NCBI RefSeq assembly: GCF_025971925.1
Contig: NZ_JAPDHV010000009.1
Span: 1-64,000, forward strand
Reading direction: 5' to 3'
Source of the DNA: Chryseobacterium oryctis
Lineage (GTDB): Bacteria; Bacteroidota; Bacteroidia; Flavobacteriales; Weeksellaceae
DNA: 64,000 nucleotides
Shown: piece by piece, positions 7,458-14,772 of the stretch
Numbering within the stretch: the stretch's first letter is position 1
How the letters are laid out: each line of letters begins with the position of its first letter
The notes under the pieces: model-generated
Told to the model about the DNA's origin: nothing
The model's input: the letters and a program-made list of their open reading frames with translations, nothing else
Databases searched by the model: none
Program-made: the position numbers and the translations under genes

Positions 7458-7640
7458 AATAACAACTCCCAAAATCAGACGGAAAATTGACAATAAACCC
7501 GAAGGGGGCTTGGGGGAATTCCCCCAACAGGAGGGCAATATGAGGGGAAGCAACGAAGTGCTGACCGTCATATTGCAATCCTGCAGTCCGTAGCCGGACA
7601 GGCAGTTTTTTTTAACTATTTCTGCCATACTCGTGTTCCC
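7458..7640 (+). other. Putative oriT region
   Basis: The DNA just after the relaxase gene is unusually G-rich for this window (GAAGGGGGCTTGGGGGAATT, then CCCCC). It has nested inverted repeats: GGGGGAATTCCCCC near 7,511-7,524 and GCAATATGA...TCATATTGC spanning about 7,537-7,578. A GCCGGACAGGC element and a T-run follow near 7,600. Bacteroidota mobilisable elements often carry oriT beside the relaxase gene with such repeats. The nick site cannot be assigned from sequence alone. Confidence 0.5.
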
Positions 7641-7713
7641 TTTTTCAAAGAGCTAAAGTTCTCTTAAAATTTGAAAAAGTACTTTTTAATGAACCATTTA
7701 AGTGTTAAGTTTC

Positions 7714-7866
7714 ATGAAATATACACCCCGAAATAAAGCCCGAAATGAAGCGAAAAAACAACCCGTTTTTTCAGAGAAAATGATGCGGGAAATTCGGATA
7801 AAATTGAAACAGTTGGCGGAAATTGAGTTTCTTCTTTACAAACAAAATTCAGCTTCCAAAAAATAA
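7714..7866 (+). CDS. 50-aa basic helical protein upstream of the recombinase
   Basis: ATG 7714 to TAA 7866 encodes 50 residues (MKYTPRNKARNEAKKQPVFS ... LAEIEFLLYKQNSASKK). It is strongly basic at the N-terminus with one long amphipathic helix. The next gene begins 11 bases later, suggesting translation from one mRNA. It could be a DNA-binding accessory factor for the recombinase, but no family is recognised. Confidence 0.5.
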   Translation: MKYTPRNKARNEAKKQPVFSEKMMREIRIKLKQLAEIEFLLYKQNSASKK

Positions 7867-7877
7867 AAAATGAACTG

Positions 7878-9404
7878 ATGAAAAATGTTGTTATCTACAC
7901 CAGAGTTTCCACGGACGAGCAGGCCGAAAAAGGATTTTCGCTCCGACTGCAAAAAGAACAGTTGGAGAATTATTGTCATCAAAAAGGGTATAGAATTCTA
8001 CAACATTTTCAGGACGATTATTCTGCCAAAAATTTTTCATCTCGCCCTGAGTTTCAGAAATTGTTACGGTACGTTCAATCCAATCAAAAGAAAGTAGACG
8101 CTCTTCTATTTACCAAGTGGGATCGGTTCTCAAGAAATATTGAGGCGAGTTATACCATGATTCGAAGATTTCGTGAAATGAATATTGAAGTAAATAGTAT
8201 TGATCAGCCTCTCGATCTTACTCAACCAGACTCTAAAGTAATGCTTGCTGTATATTTGGTAATCCCAGAGGTGGAAAATGACAAGATAAGTATTCGGGTG
8301 ACAGAGGGTATGCGTAAATTAATGAAGGAAGGGTGTTTTCCTGCTACTGCCCCAAGAGGTTATCAAAATACTAGAAATACTGAAGGAAAATCGACACTTA
8401 CTCCTGATCCAATTCTAGCACCACTTATAGAAAATGCTTTTAGAGATTATGCTCAAGGTATTTATTCTGCTGAGGAAGTCCGACAAAAATACTACAAAAA
8501 AGGACTGAAAATTTCTAGAAATGGTTTTCTGGCACTCCTAAAGAATCCTACTTATATGGGAAAAATTCAATTGAAACCTTATAAAAAAGAGGAAGCTATG
8601 CTTGTGGAGGGGCTTCATCCTGCTTTAGTAGATTCAGAAACTTTTGAACGTGTTCAATTGATACTTAAAGGAAAATACAAACCTCAATTTCGTACGTTAA
8701 CTGAAATTGATGAAGCCCTACCCCTTCGTGGATTTCTTATGTGTCCTGTTTGTGGAAAAACTTTAACAGGTTCGGGAAGCAAAGGACGAGGTGGTATCAA
8801 TACTTTTTTCTATTATCATTGTACCCGATATTGTTCAACAAGATTCAAAGCACGAGAAGTAAATGCTTTATTTGAAGAGTTATTATCTGAAATGAGCATC
8901 GAAGAGGAGCAAAAATCGGTGTACAAATCCATTCTTGCCGAAAGGTTTTCTGAAAGGCAGGAAGACAAAAAAACCGTTTTGGGTTCTCTTCACCGGGAGA
9001 AGGATAATCTCTACAAACGTCTCGAAATGGCGGAAGATTCTTTTTTTGAACAAAAAATTGATGCTTCTGCTTTTAATTCCATGAAGCAGCGAATTGACAA
9101 CCGTCTTGCTGAAATCAAAATGGAACTGCAAGAAGCTCAACATAAAGAACGCTTCTTTGAAAAACATCTGAATGAAGGCATTGGTTTTCTGAGAGGCGTT
9201 GATACTGTTTATAAGTCCGGTTCTGCCGAGATTAAAAAGAAGATTATTCAGACTTTATTCTGCGAAAAGCTAATTTTTCACGGACATTATTTTTCTACCC
9301 CCAATCTTGAAGATACTATTGAAATGATTCTTTTTAGGGAAAGAAAGTTGAGGTTTTTGAGGGTAGTAAATGTGTCGAAAGTTGAAGGAATTTTTGTCGA
9401 ATAA
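7878..9404 (+). CDS. Large serine recombinase (integrase)
   Basis: 508 residues. The resolvase catalytic domain begins NVVIYTRVSTDEQAEKGFSL with nucleophile Ser11. The arginine-rich active-site region (KWDRFSRN) follows, then the recombinase domain (APRGYQ through GKIQLKPYKKEE). A zinc ribbon (MCPVCGKTLTG ... YYHCTRYCSTRFK) leads into a long coiled-coil C-terminal domain. This is the full architecture of large serine integrases, which insert and excise elements at attP/attB. All glycines are GGN. It is unrelated at sequence level to the recoded recombinase at the left. The CBASS genes start 4 bases after its stop on the opposite strand, so it is the likely integrase of the defence-carrying element. 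Confidence 0.9.
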   Translation: MKNVVIYTRVSTDEQAEKGFSLRLQKEQLENYCHQKGYRILQHFQDDYSAKNFSSRPEFQKLLRYVQSNQKKVDALLFTKWDRFSRNIEASYTMIRRFREMNIEVNSIDQPLDLTQPDSKVMLAVYLVIPEVENDKISIRVTEGMRKLMKEGCFPATAPRGYQNTRNTEGKSTLTPDPILAPLIENAFRDYAQGIYSAEEVRQKYYKKGLKISRNGFLALLKNPTYMGKIQLKPYKKEEAMLVEGLHPALVDSETFERVQLILKGKYKPQFRTLTEIDEALPLRGFLMCPVCGKTLTGSGSKGRGGINTFFYYHCTRYCSTRFKAREVNALFEELLSEMSIEEEQKSVYKSILAERFSERQEDKKTVLGSLHREKDNLYKRLEMAEDSFFEQKIDASAFNSMKQRIDNRLAEIKMELQEAQHKERFFEKHLNEGIGFLRGVDTVYKSGSAEIKKKIIQTLFCEKLIFHGHYFSTPNLEDTIEMILFRERKLRFLRVVNVSKVEGIFVE

Positions 9405-9408
9405 AAAA

Positions 9409-10119
9409 TTATATTCTCATCATCAATATATTTTTCATTACAAAAATATAATCCAAATATTGCTCTTTTTTGAAATTATAAGATGCCATCAAATTTTTTT
9501 TAATAAAACATTTCCAAGATAAAGTAATGAAGTATGAAAACCCTAATATAAATGCAATAAACCTCAGAAGAATATTAAAGTTGCTTTCAGAATATTCTGA
9601 TTTATTGAATAAACCTACAAACACCCCTATAATTAATAGAATATAATTTTTTCCAAAAAATTCGGTAACCTTTTCAAAATCACTAAAAATATCTTTATCA
9701 AGAATTTTTACCTGTTCTTCGGAAATTTCAATTCTTTTCTGAATAATATTTGAATCAATATTTTCATATTCTTGATATAAATATTTAATTCTTGAATTTT
9801 TAAGTTCTTCTGTTTTCCACTCATAAAAATTTTTAGAAACAGGAAGACCATTACCTTTTAATTCATTTCTTGCTTTTACAACTCGCTCTCTGTATATGTA
9901 CAAAAACATTGCTAAACAACTTAAAGAAGCCAATGTTATTCCAAATATTTTGAACGTATCAAAGAGGGGCATCAATATACCTGCAATCATAAAGATTAAA
10001 GGGATAAAAAGGCATTTATCTCTTTTTTGGCTTTGAGAAGAATATGTATTTTTCAAATACAATTTTTCTAATGTAAAATTTTGTATAAAGTTTTTAAACT
10101 CTTCATCAAATGTGTTCAT
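9409..10119 (-). CDS. Four-TM membrane protein, putative CBASS effector
   Basis: 236 residues, last gene of the leftward CBASS operon. Two hydrophobic hairpins are visible: residues about 38-85 (CLFIPLIFMIAGILMPLF and TLASLSCLAMFLYIY) and about 155-205 (YILLIIGVFVGLF and FIAFILGFSYFITLSW). A charged cytoplasmic segment of about 70 residues separates them. This fits the S-4TM class described for CD-NTase neighbourhoods, thought to open or disrupt the inner membrane on nucleotide sensing. Assignment rests on topology and context. It starts 10 bases after the E2-like gene stops. Confidence 0.6.
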   Translation of the reverse strand: MNTFDEEFKNFIQNFTLEKLYLKNTYSSQSQKRDKCLFIPLIFMIAGILMPLFDTFKIFGITLASLSCLAMFLYIYRERVVKARNELKGNGLPVSKNFYEWKTEELKNSRIKYLYQEYENIDSNIIQKRIEISEEQVKILDKDIFSDFEKVTEFFGKNYILLIIGVFVGLFNKSEYSESNFNILLRFIAFILGFSYFITLSWKCFIKKNLMASYNFKKEQYLDYIFVMKNILMMRI

Positions 10120-10129
10120 CGAAAAAAAA

Positions 10130-10576
10130 TTAATGTTTTACTTCATTTCCTATCCAAACTCCAAATCGCTTGAAAAATTCGTACTTAACCAACCATTCAG
10201 AAGTCCATTGTAAAGACCTAAAAAGAGGTACATGTCCAAAATGGTCTTTTGGATAATATAGGCATAAAGATGTATTATGATACATGTGAATTTTAGGATG
10301 AAATTCAATTTTTGGATTTATTATTTTAATGTTTTCAAATCTAATTCCCTCCAAGAAAGGAGAGAATTTTACTTGAATTTCATATGAATTTTCACATCCT
10401 ACGGGTTGCAATTTTCCCTTACCAATTAGATAATAATTTTCTTTGTGTTTGATTATTTTTAATCTTAACCATTTAAAATAATTTTCTGCCAAAACTTTTT
10501 CAATACACAGAAATGTATAAGGCATTTTTAACACAGATTTTAATCTAAATATCTCCAAAGTCTCTATGGCGTTCAT
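10130..10576 (-). CDS. Stand-alone E2-like conjugating enzyme of CBASS
   Basis: 148 residues. The core carries the prokaryotic E2 signature: HPKIHMYHNTSLCLYYP with Cys105 as probable catalytic cysteine. It is followed by the family's C-terminal W-tSEWL--YE----W-GnE--H pattern (QWTSEWLVKYEFF ... VWIGNEVKH). In short type II CBASS such an E2 without E1 or JAB domains acts on its CD-NTase, forming a thioester or conjugate that controls the cyclase. The chosen ATG overlaps the CD-NTase 3' end by 32 bases. Met18 (ATG 10523-10525) is an alternative start that removes the overlap. No E1 or JAB partner gene is present. Confidence 0.8.
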   Translation of the reverse strand: MNAIETLEIFRLKSVLKMPYTFLCIEKVLAENYFKWLRLKIIKHKENYYLIGKGKLQPVGCENSYEIQVKFSPFLEGIRFENIKIINPKIEFHPKIHMYHNTSLCLYYPKDHFGHVPLFRSLQWTSEWLVKYEFFKRFGVWIGNEVKH

Positions 10577-11735
10577 TTTGAATACCTCTTTCAGTGTTTA
10601 TATTTCCATATCTATCAGTTAAAGCATTCCCGCCTAAAATAATGCCACTTGTTTTGATGAGTTTATCATCAGAGATTTTACTAAAAAGTCGGGTTTGTTT
10701 TATCAACACATCTTTATAAATGGATTCTTTTGCACCAAATAACAAATCATAGGTGTCTGCACTTTTTGATAAATCCTGTTTTAGGGTCTGCCAATGTTTA
10801 TAAAAATCTGTAATGAATTTTTTGAAATACTCATATAATATAGGTTCTGTATCCCATTTTTCAGAAAAATCCTCTTCCGGCATAATTGGATTTAAAACTT
10901 TTATTCTTTTTTGCCCATTCAGGTTTAGAATGATTTTATTTAGAATATTATCTATTGTTTCATAAATAGTATCTTCCCCAGAATATAATTGAGCTGCTAA
11001 AGTTGTCAAAATTATACTTGATGTTCTATACTCGGACATATTTTCAAAATAAATATCTCTTTGTCGTTTTATTAACTGTACCGCCCTTTGCAAAGGCTTT
11101 TTTGTGTAAAAACTTTCATTTGGTAAATCTTCGGTTTCTGCCTTTAGCATTATGCCTTCTGAAAATGCTTTTCTAAAATATCCCTCCAATATAGGAGCTA
11201 CAACAGAATTTGCTCTTTCCAAAAACCATTCTGAATAATCTTTGGGATTTGTAGGAGTCCAATTAGAAAGTTTTTTATCAGGAACATGGAGTTTGTTTGG
11301 GTTAATAATTGTAATAATACATCCTGGCAAAATATCCATGTGGAAATTTCCGGCATAATTTAATCTCGCACATCTATTTTTCTGTTCAAGCATTCGAGAA
11401 TAGTTTTCATTCTCTTTGAGTCTCCGTATTAATTCATTATAAATTTGTTGGGGAGTAAAGCTTGAATAAAGATGATTGAGGTGCAAAACTATGTCAAGGT
11501 CAAAATCATCATCGTTTAATGGTTTAACGGTAGTATATATTCTCACAGAGCCATGTGCATATATATCAATGTTTTTACCTTTAAAAAATCCTTCGTCTTT
11601 GTCGAGCCAATCACTTACAGCTCTGTAAGACTGTTCCATTTTCTCCCTTCTTGTTGGGTCTAATTCTAATTTTTGAGCAACTCTTGCAAGTATATCTTCT
11701 CGCTGTAATTGAAAATCGTCATAAAAATTTTTCAT
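10545..11735 (-). CDS. CD-NTase, cGAS-like cyclic oligonucleotide synthase (SMODS)
   Basis: 396 residues of the SMODS nucleotidyltransferase family. The GS motif is YAHGSVRIYT (Gly62-Ser63). The metal-binding acidic pair is in DDDFDLDIVLHL (Asp79, Asp81), with the third acidic residue in FHMDILPG (Asp134). It is predicted to make a cyclic di- or trinucleotide on phage infection. All catalytic residues are intact. The downstream E2-like enzyme suggests its C-terminus (ending HRDFGDI) is the conjugation tail. The next gene overlaps its end, and the NUDIX protein gene ends 7 bases upstream. The product nucleotide cannot be inferred from sequence. Confidence 0.9.
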   Translation of the reverse strand: MKNFYDDFQLQREDILARVAQKLELDPTRREKMEQSYRAVSDWLDKDEGFFKGKNIDIYAHGSVRIYTTVKPLNDDDFDLDIVLHLNHLYSSFTPQQIYNELIRRLKENENYSRMLEQKNRCARLNYAGNFHMDILPGCIITIINPNKLHVPDKKLSNWTPTNPKDYSEWFLERANSVVAPILEGYFRKAFSEGIMLKAETEDLPNESFYTKKPLQRAVQLIKRQRDIYFENMSEYRTSSIILTTLAAQLYSGEDTIYETIDNILNKIILNLNGQKRIKVLNPIMPEEDFSEKWDTEPILYEYFKKFITDFYKHWQTLKQDLSKSADTYDLLFGAKESIYKDVLIKQTRLFSKISDDKLIKTSGIILGGNALTDRYGNINTERGIQNERHRDFGDI

Positions 11736-11742
11736 CTCTTTT

Positions 11743-12567
11743 TTATTTGTAATCTAATATTCGTTTTCCGTGTTTTCCAATTTTTGTATGTGAATCGTTG
11801 AAACACTCTTTTCTTATTTCGTCTGCTGTAACAAAGCCATATTTGTTGGTAAACTTGCTTTCATTATATAGGTTTCTGATTTCCTGCTCTTGTTCACTTG
11901 AAAGATTAACCTTAAAAATATCATATAAAATTGTGTGATATTTTTCATCGTTGAATCTATTTTCTTTTTCCATCATTTTGTCTTCAGTTCTCAAATAATC
12001 AACATCAATATGTTTAAATTTTTCGCCATTTAATATTCGTGTTTCGATTAATTCCTCTTGAAATTCTCGCCAAACGCCAAACTCTCTGTTTTTTCCCGAT
12101 TTAAACCATTTAATAATATCAGGAATATATTTTGCCTTTGTGAAAAATCTTAAATCTTTTGGATTATCCCTATCTGCTTTTATTTCAGCTTCCCAATCAG
12201 TTTTTATATTTTTATCATTAAACACCCTATAAACACCACCAACAGGTTGATACTGATTAACTTTGCTTCCTTTTACCAATAAATATTTTTCTTCGCCATC
12301 AAGTTTTATCTGCAATAAGTAGCTTAATGAAACATAAACTTTACTATTAGGATAAAGAATTTTACACTTAATGGCTTCCCAACCATAAGTGCTGAATAAT
12401 TGCCAAAATCCCCCTATACTAAATGTAATTCCTCCCCAAGCAAATGTAGAAGCGAAATCTTTGATAAAATCATTCGGATTTTCAAGAATAATATATCTGA
12501 AAATCAAAAAAACCAAACTAACTATTAAAACACCTGTGTATAATATTATATTATTTCTCGTACTCAT
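11743..12567 (-). CDS. Membrane-anchored SMODS-associated NUDIX protein
   Basis: 274 residues. Two N-terminal TM segments (NIILYTGVLIVSLVFLIF; FAWGGITFSIGGFW) precede a cytoplasmic domain with NUDIX-like features: LLVKGSKVNQYQPVGGVYRV, where the family has its GG strand, and REFQEELIETRIL resembling the REXXEE helix. This is the SMODS-associated NUDIX (Sa_NUDIX) arrangement found beside CD-NTases. It may sense the cyclic nucleotide and act as a membrane effector, or hydrolyse nucleotides. The canonical NUDIX box is only partly recognisable. It starts one base after the 57-aa gene's stop. Confidence 0.75.
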   Translation of the reverse strand: MSTRNNIILYTGVLIVSLVFLIFRYIILENPNDFIKDFASTFAWGGITFSIGGFWQLFSTYGWEAIKCKILYPNSKVYVSLSYLLQIKLDGEEKYLLVKGSKVNQYQPVGGVYRVFNDKNIKTDWEAEIKADRDNPKDLRFFTKAKYIPDIIKWFKSGKNREFGVWREFQEELIETRILNGEKFKHIDVDYLRTEDKMMEKENRFNDEKYHTILYDIFKVNLSSEQEQEIRNLYNESKFTNKYGFVTADEIRKECFNDSHTKIGKHGKRILDYK

Positions 12568-12568
12568 C

Positions 12569-12742
12569 CTACTTTTCCTTTGTTATTCCTTTATATTTTC
12601 CACCTGTTATTTTAACATCAATGAATTGCCCTGTTCCCTTATCTCTTTTTACATAAAGATTTGTTTTAGTGTTTAATACTTGTGTTCTGTTTTTTACTGC
12701 TCCAATACGTCTGTTGTCGCCTGAAATTCCATTTTTTGCCAT
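12569..12742 (-). CDS. 57-aa basic protein, first gene of the CBASS operon
   Basis: ATG 12740-12742 to TAG 12569-12571 encodes 57 residues (MAKNGISGDNRRIGAVKNRT ... KGITKEK). It is glycine-, lysine- and arginine-rich with no membrane segment. Similar short proteins with an MAKNGI-G-N-RIGAV start recur in Bacteroidota accessory regions without known function. One base separates it from the NUDIX gene, so the two are almost certainly co-transcribed from the promoter just upstream. Whether it contributes to CBASS is unknown. Confidence 0.7.
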   Translation of the reverse strand: MAKNGISGDNRRIGAVKNRTQVLNTKTNLYVKRDKGTGQFIDVKITGGKYKGITKEK

Positions 12743-12763
12743 AATATTTTTACTTTTGTTTTA

Positions 12764-12792
12764 CAAAGATATAAAAAATCTAAATATATCAA
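12764..12792 (-). promoter_or_regulatory. CBASS operon promoter
   Basis: On the minus strand a TTG (12792-12790) lies 18 bases before TATCTTTG (12771-12764). This is a good match to the Bacteroidota -33/-7 consensus TTTG/TAnnTTTG. Transcription would begin about 15 bases before the 57-aa gene. The -33 element lies inside the inverted repeat at 12788-12806. Confidence 0.65.
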
Positions 12793-12816
12793 GAATAAAT
12801 CTTGATTCAAATTTGA
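12788..12816. promoter_or_regulatory. Probable CapH operator: tandem palindromes
   Basis: ATCAAG-AATAAAT-CTTGAT (12788-12806) is a perfect 6+6 inverted repeat. TCAAATTTGA (12807-12816) is a second palindrome next to it. They sit between the divergent CBASS and capH genes and cover the -33 element of the CBASS promoter. This is the expected place for binding of a dimeric XRE-type repressor. Confidence 0.55.
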
Positions 12817-12833
12817 TATTTTTAATTTTATTC

Positions 12834-12864
12834 TTGTTCGGCATGTGTTTTTTACTTATTTTTA
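12834..12864 (+). promoter_or_regulatory. Possible capH-capP promoter
   Basis: TTG (12834-12836), a 20-base spacer and TATTTTTA (12857-12864) approximate the TTTG/TAnnTTTG consensus about 20 bases before the capH ATG. One -7 base differs from consensus, so support is moderate. Confidence 0.4.
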
Positions 12865-12883
12865 CGGAAATATTTCATTTATT

Positions 12884-13234
12884 ATGGATACTTTAGGTAC
12901 AACATTAAAGGAGTCAAGAAAGTCATTGGGATTTACTTTAATTGACGTTCAAAGTGAAACAGGAATTTCTAATGCTTATTTAAGTCAATTAGAAAATGAT
13001 AAAATTAAAAGCCCTTCTGTAAACATTTTATCGAAATTATCTTCTATGTATAGGGTTTCATTAAAAGACTTATTGGCAAAAGCAAATTTGATTGATAGAG
13101 AAAAGGCGAAAGAGGAAGAAGTAAATTTCAGTTTTGCGCAACAAGTTGCCTTTAGGTCGGAGGATTTAACCGTAGAAGAAAGAGACCATGTTTTAAAATA
13201 CTTGGAATTTCTTAAAACTCAAAAGAAAACATGA
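12884..13234 (+). CDS. capH: CapH-like XRE-family transcriptional repressor
   Basis: 116 residues from the ATG at 12884; an upstream in-frame ATG would overlap the promoter. The N-terminal HTH_3 domain is clear: LGTTLKESRKSLGFTLIDVQ, SETGISNAYLSQLENDKI, SPSVNILSKLSSMY. A charged linker and C-terminal helices follow (LTVEERDHVLKYLEFLKTQ), likely the dimerisation or peptidase-sensitive region. The next gene overlaps by 4 bases (ATGA) and encodes a zinc peptidase. This pairing matches CapH/CapP, where CapH represses CBASS and is cleaved by CapP. The divergent CBASS operon supports that role. Confidence 0.8.
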   Translation: MDTLGTTLKESRKSLGFTLIDVQSETGISNAYLSQLENDKIKSPSVNILSKLSSMYRVSLKDLLAKANLIDREKAKEEEVNFSFAQQVAFRSEDLTVEERDHVLKYLEFLKTQKKT

Positions 13235-14133
13235 TTGATGAAGTTACAAAGAAGGATATTGAAAAAATATCTTATGAATTGTTGAAAAGCAGTAAATCTT
13301 TGGACATATTTCCTACACCTGTTGATTCAATTCTCAATTATTCAGATTTTGTTGCAGATAACAAAATAGACTTACTAAATATTGAACATTCTTTTTTCGA
13401 GAAGTTTAAAGATAGTTCTATAAAGATACTACAATCCGGTATTTCTAAAGTTAAAGGAATGTTTGATAGGAGAGAAAAAACAATCTACATTGATATAGGT
13501 TTAGATAAAAATTTAGGAAAGAAGAATTTTGTTCAGCTCCATGAAATTGGGCATGGTGTTTTAGGGTGGCAAAATGAAATGATGTTGTGCTTGGATAATG
13601 ATGATACACTATCCCCTGAAATTGAAGAGCAATTTGAACAAGAAGCAAATTATTTTGCTTCAATAACCCTCTTTCAACATGATAGATTTATTCAAGAGGC
13701 AGAAAAATTAAAATTGGGATTGTCTTCTGTCATGGCTTTAAGCAAGAAATTTGGGGCTTCTGTTCATGCTACATTAAGGAATTATGTTTTGAAGTCAAAA
13801 AACAAATGTGCGTTACTTGTTTTAAATCATCCTATAAATGAAAACGGACATACTAATATACTAACCACACGAGATTTGTTTTACTCCCCTTTGTTTTTAC
13901 AAGAACTTGGAGAGCTTAATCTCCCTGAAAAATTTGGGTTTAAATGGGCTTTTGTTCAGGATTATAAATTCAAAAAAAGGTTTAATGATAATGGGAGCAT
14001 ATCTTTAGTTACATTAAACGGAGAAGAATTAAAAGCAAATTATCATTTTTTTAACAGCACATATAATTCTTTTGTTTTTATTTTTCCAAAAGGAGAAAAG
14101 AACAAGGCTAAAACTAAAGTCATTCTATCATAA
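13231..14133 (+). CDS. capP: CapP-like ImmA/IrrE-family zinc metallopeptidase
   Basis: 300 residues. The zincin motif is FVQLHEIGHGVLGW (His104, Glu105, His108). The downstream ligand helix is EEQFEQEANYFASITL, the ImmA/IrrE pattern. An N-terminal helical region and a C-terminal domain of about 120 residues flank the core. In CBASS-linked CapP and in IrrE/DdrO pairs the peptidase cleaves the partner repressor after DNA damage, with single-stranded DNA as the signal. Its start overlaps the capH stop (ATGA), giving translational coupling. All metal ligands are intact. Confidence 0.8.
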   Translation: MIDEVTKKDIEKISYELLKSSKSLDIFPTPVDSILNYSDFVADNKIDLLNIEHSFFEKFKDSSIKILQSGISKVKGMFDRREKTIYIDIGLDKNLGKKNFVQLHEIGHGVLGWQNEMMLCLDNDDTLSPEIEEQFEQEANYFASITLFQHDRFIQEAEKLKLGLSSVMALSKKFGASVHATLRNYVLKSKNKCALLVLNHPINENGHTNILTTRDLFYSPLFLQELGELNLPEKFGFKWAFVQDYKFKKRFNDNGSISLVTLNGEELKANYHFFNSTYNSFVFIFPKGEKNKAKTKVILS

Positions 14134-14592
14134 ACAATTTTAAATTTTTGTTTCTTTATTTTTGAGTAATCTAACATGAGTTCGACTTTGCGAAGTTTTT
14201 AAAAGAGAGCTTTGAAATTTTCTGCAAAGGCAACATTTGGTCGCTTCTCATAATATTCAATGCAGTCGAGCTCACGTTGATTCTGAAACGATCTTAGAAG
14301 TTTGCACATCAACAGTCGGTTTCACTTATATACAATTTGATTTGAATAATAAAATAATTATTTTCAATACAAACATTATTACACTTTTCAAATTAAAATT
14401 CATTATTATCCCCTTTGAATCCAGAAATTAGTCTTAAAATAAGTGGAAAAAACTACAGTCGAATCTATCATTTGAATATCAATACATTGTAAAAAACCAA
14501 AGCGGTTCGAGAATTGCCCCAAAAATTCCATAATTTAATTATGAACTTCTCGAACCCGTTTGTAAGCGGATACATCTTTGATTATCAAATAG
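14134..14592. other. Intergenic end of the defence island
   Basis: No credible gene is seen. It contains an inverted repeat GGTTCGAGAA (14504-14513) / TTCTCGAACC (14547-14556) with a 33-base spacer, plus AT-rich filler. It lies between the last CBASS-linked gene and the tRNA, where an attachment site could be expected, but I find no direct repeat of the tRNA end elsewhere in the window. Confidence 0.4.
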
Positions 14593-14628
14593 TTAAAAAC
14601 AACAAAGTCGCCGAAATGGCGACTTTGT
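14592..14628 (-). terminator. Terminator downstream of the tRNA
   Basis: A perfect 11-bp stem, ACAAAGTCGCC/GGCGACTTTGT (14602-14612 with 14618-14628), has a 5-base loop and a T-rich tail on the minus strand. It is placed 9 bases after the tRNA 3' end. Confidence 0.85.
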
Positions 14629-14636
14629 CAGTTGGG

Positions 14637-14710
14637 TGGTCCCACCTGGGCTCGAACCAGGGACCACCTGATTATGAGTCAGGTGCTCTAACCAACTGAG
14701 CTATAGGACC
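14637..14710 (-). tRNA. tRNA with CAU anticodon (Ile2 or elongator Met)
   Basis: The 74-nt cloverleaf is complete. The acceptor stem is GGTCCTA/TGGGACC, the D-arm AGCTCAGTTGGTTAGAGC and the anticodon arm CCTGA-CTCATAA-TCAGG, with anticodon CAT at 14676-14674. The T-arm contains GGTTCGAGCC. CCA is not encoded. The acceptor has C4-G69 and C5-G68, which in E. coli favour recognition by TilS (lysidine synthase), so tRNA-Ile(k2CAU) is at least as likely as elongator Met. It is not initiator-like: the first pair is G-C and the GGG/CCC anticodon stem is absent. Confidence 0.9.
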
Positions 14711-14737
14711 TCAAAATTTGGTTGAATTTTGTGACTG

Positions 14738-14767
14738 CAAAAATAGCAAAATTTCTTTCACTACAAA
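14738..14767 (-). promoter_or_regulatory. tRNA promoter
   Basis: On the minus strand TTTG (14767-14764), an 18-base spacer and TATTTTTG (14745-14738) match the Bacteroidota sigma consensus perfectly. They lie about 28 bases before the mature tRNA 5' end. Confidence 0.7.
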
Positions 14768-14772
14768 ACTTT

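Noticed and set aside
14501..14520. Truncated tRNA copy (GGTTCGAG resembles a T-arm)
   Set aside because: Neighbouring bases do not form acceptor or anticodon arms, and the motif is explained by the inverted repeat.
14237..14699. Two short plus-strand open frames between capP and the tRNA
   Set aside because: One crosses the tRNA in antisense and the other is low-complexity; neither has a ribosome site or recognisable features.
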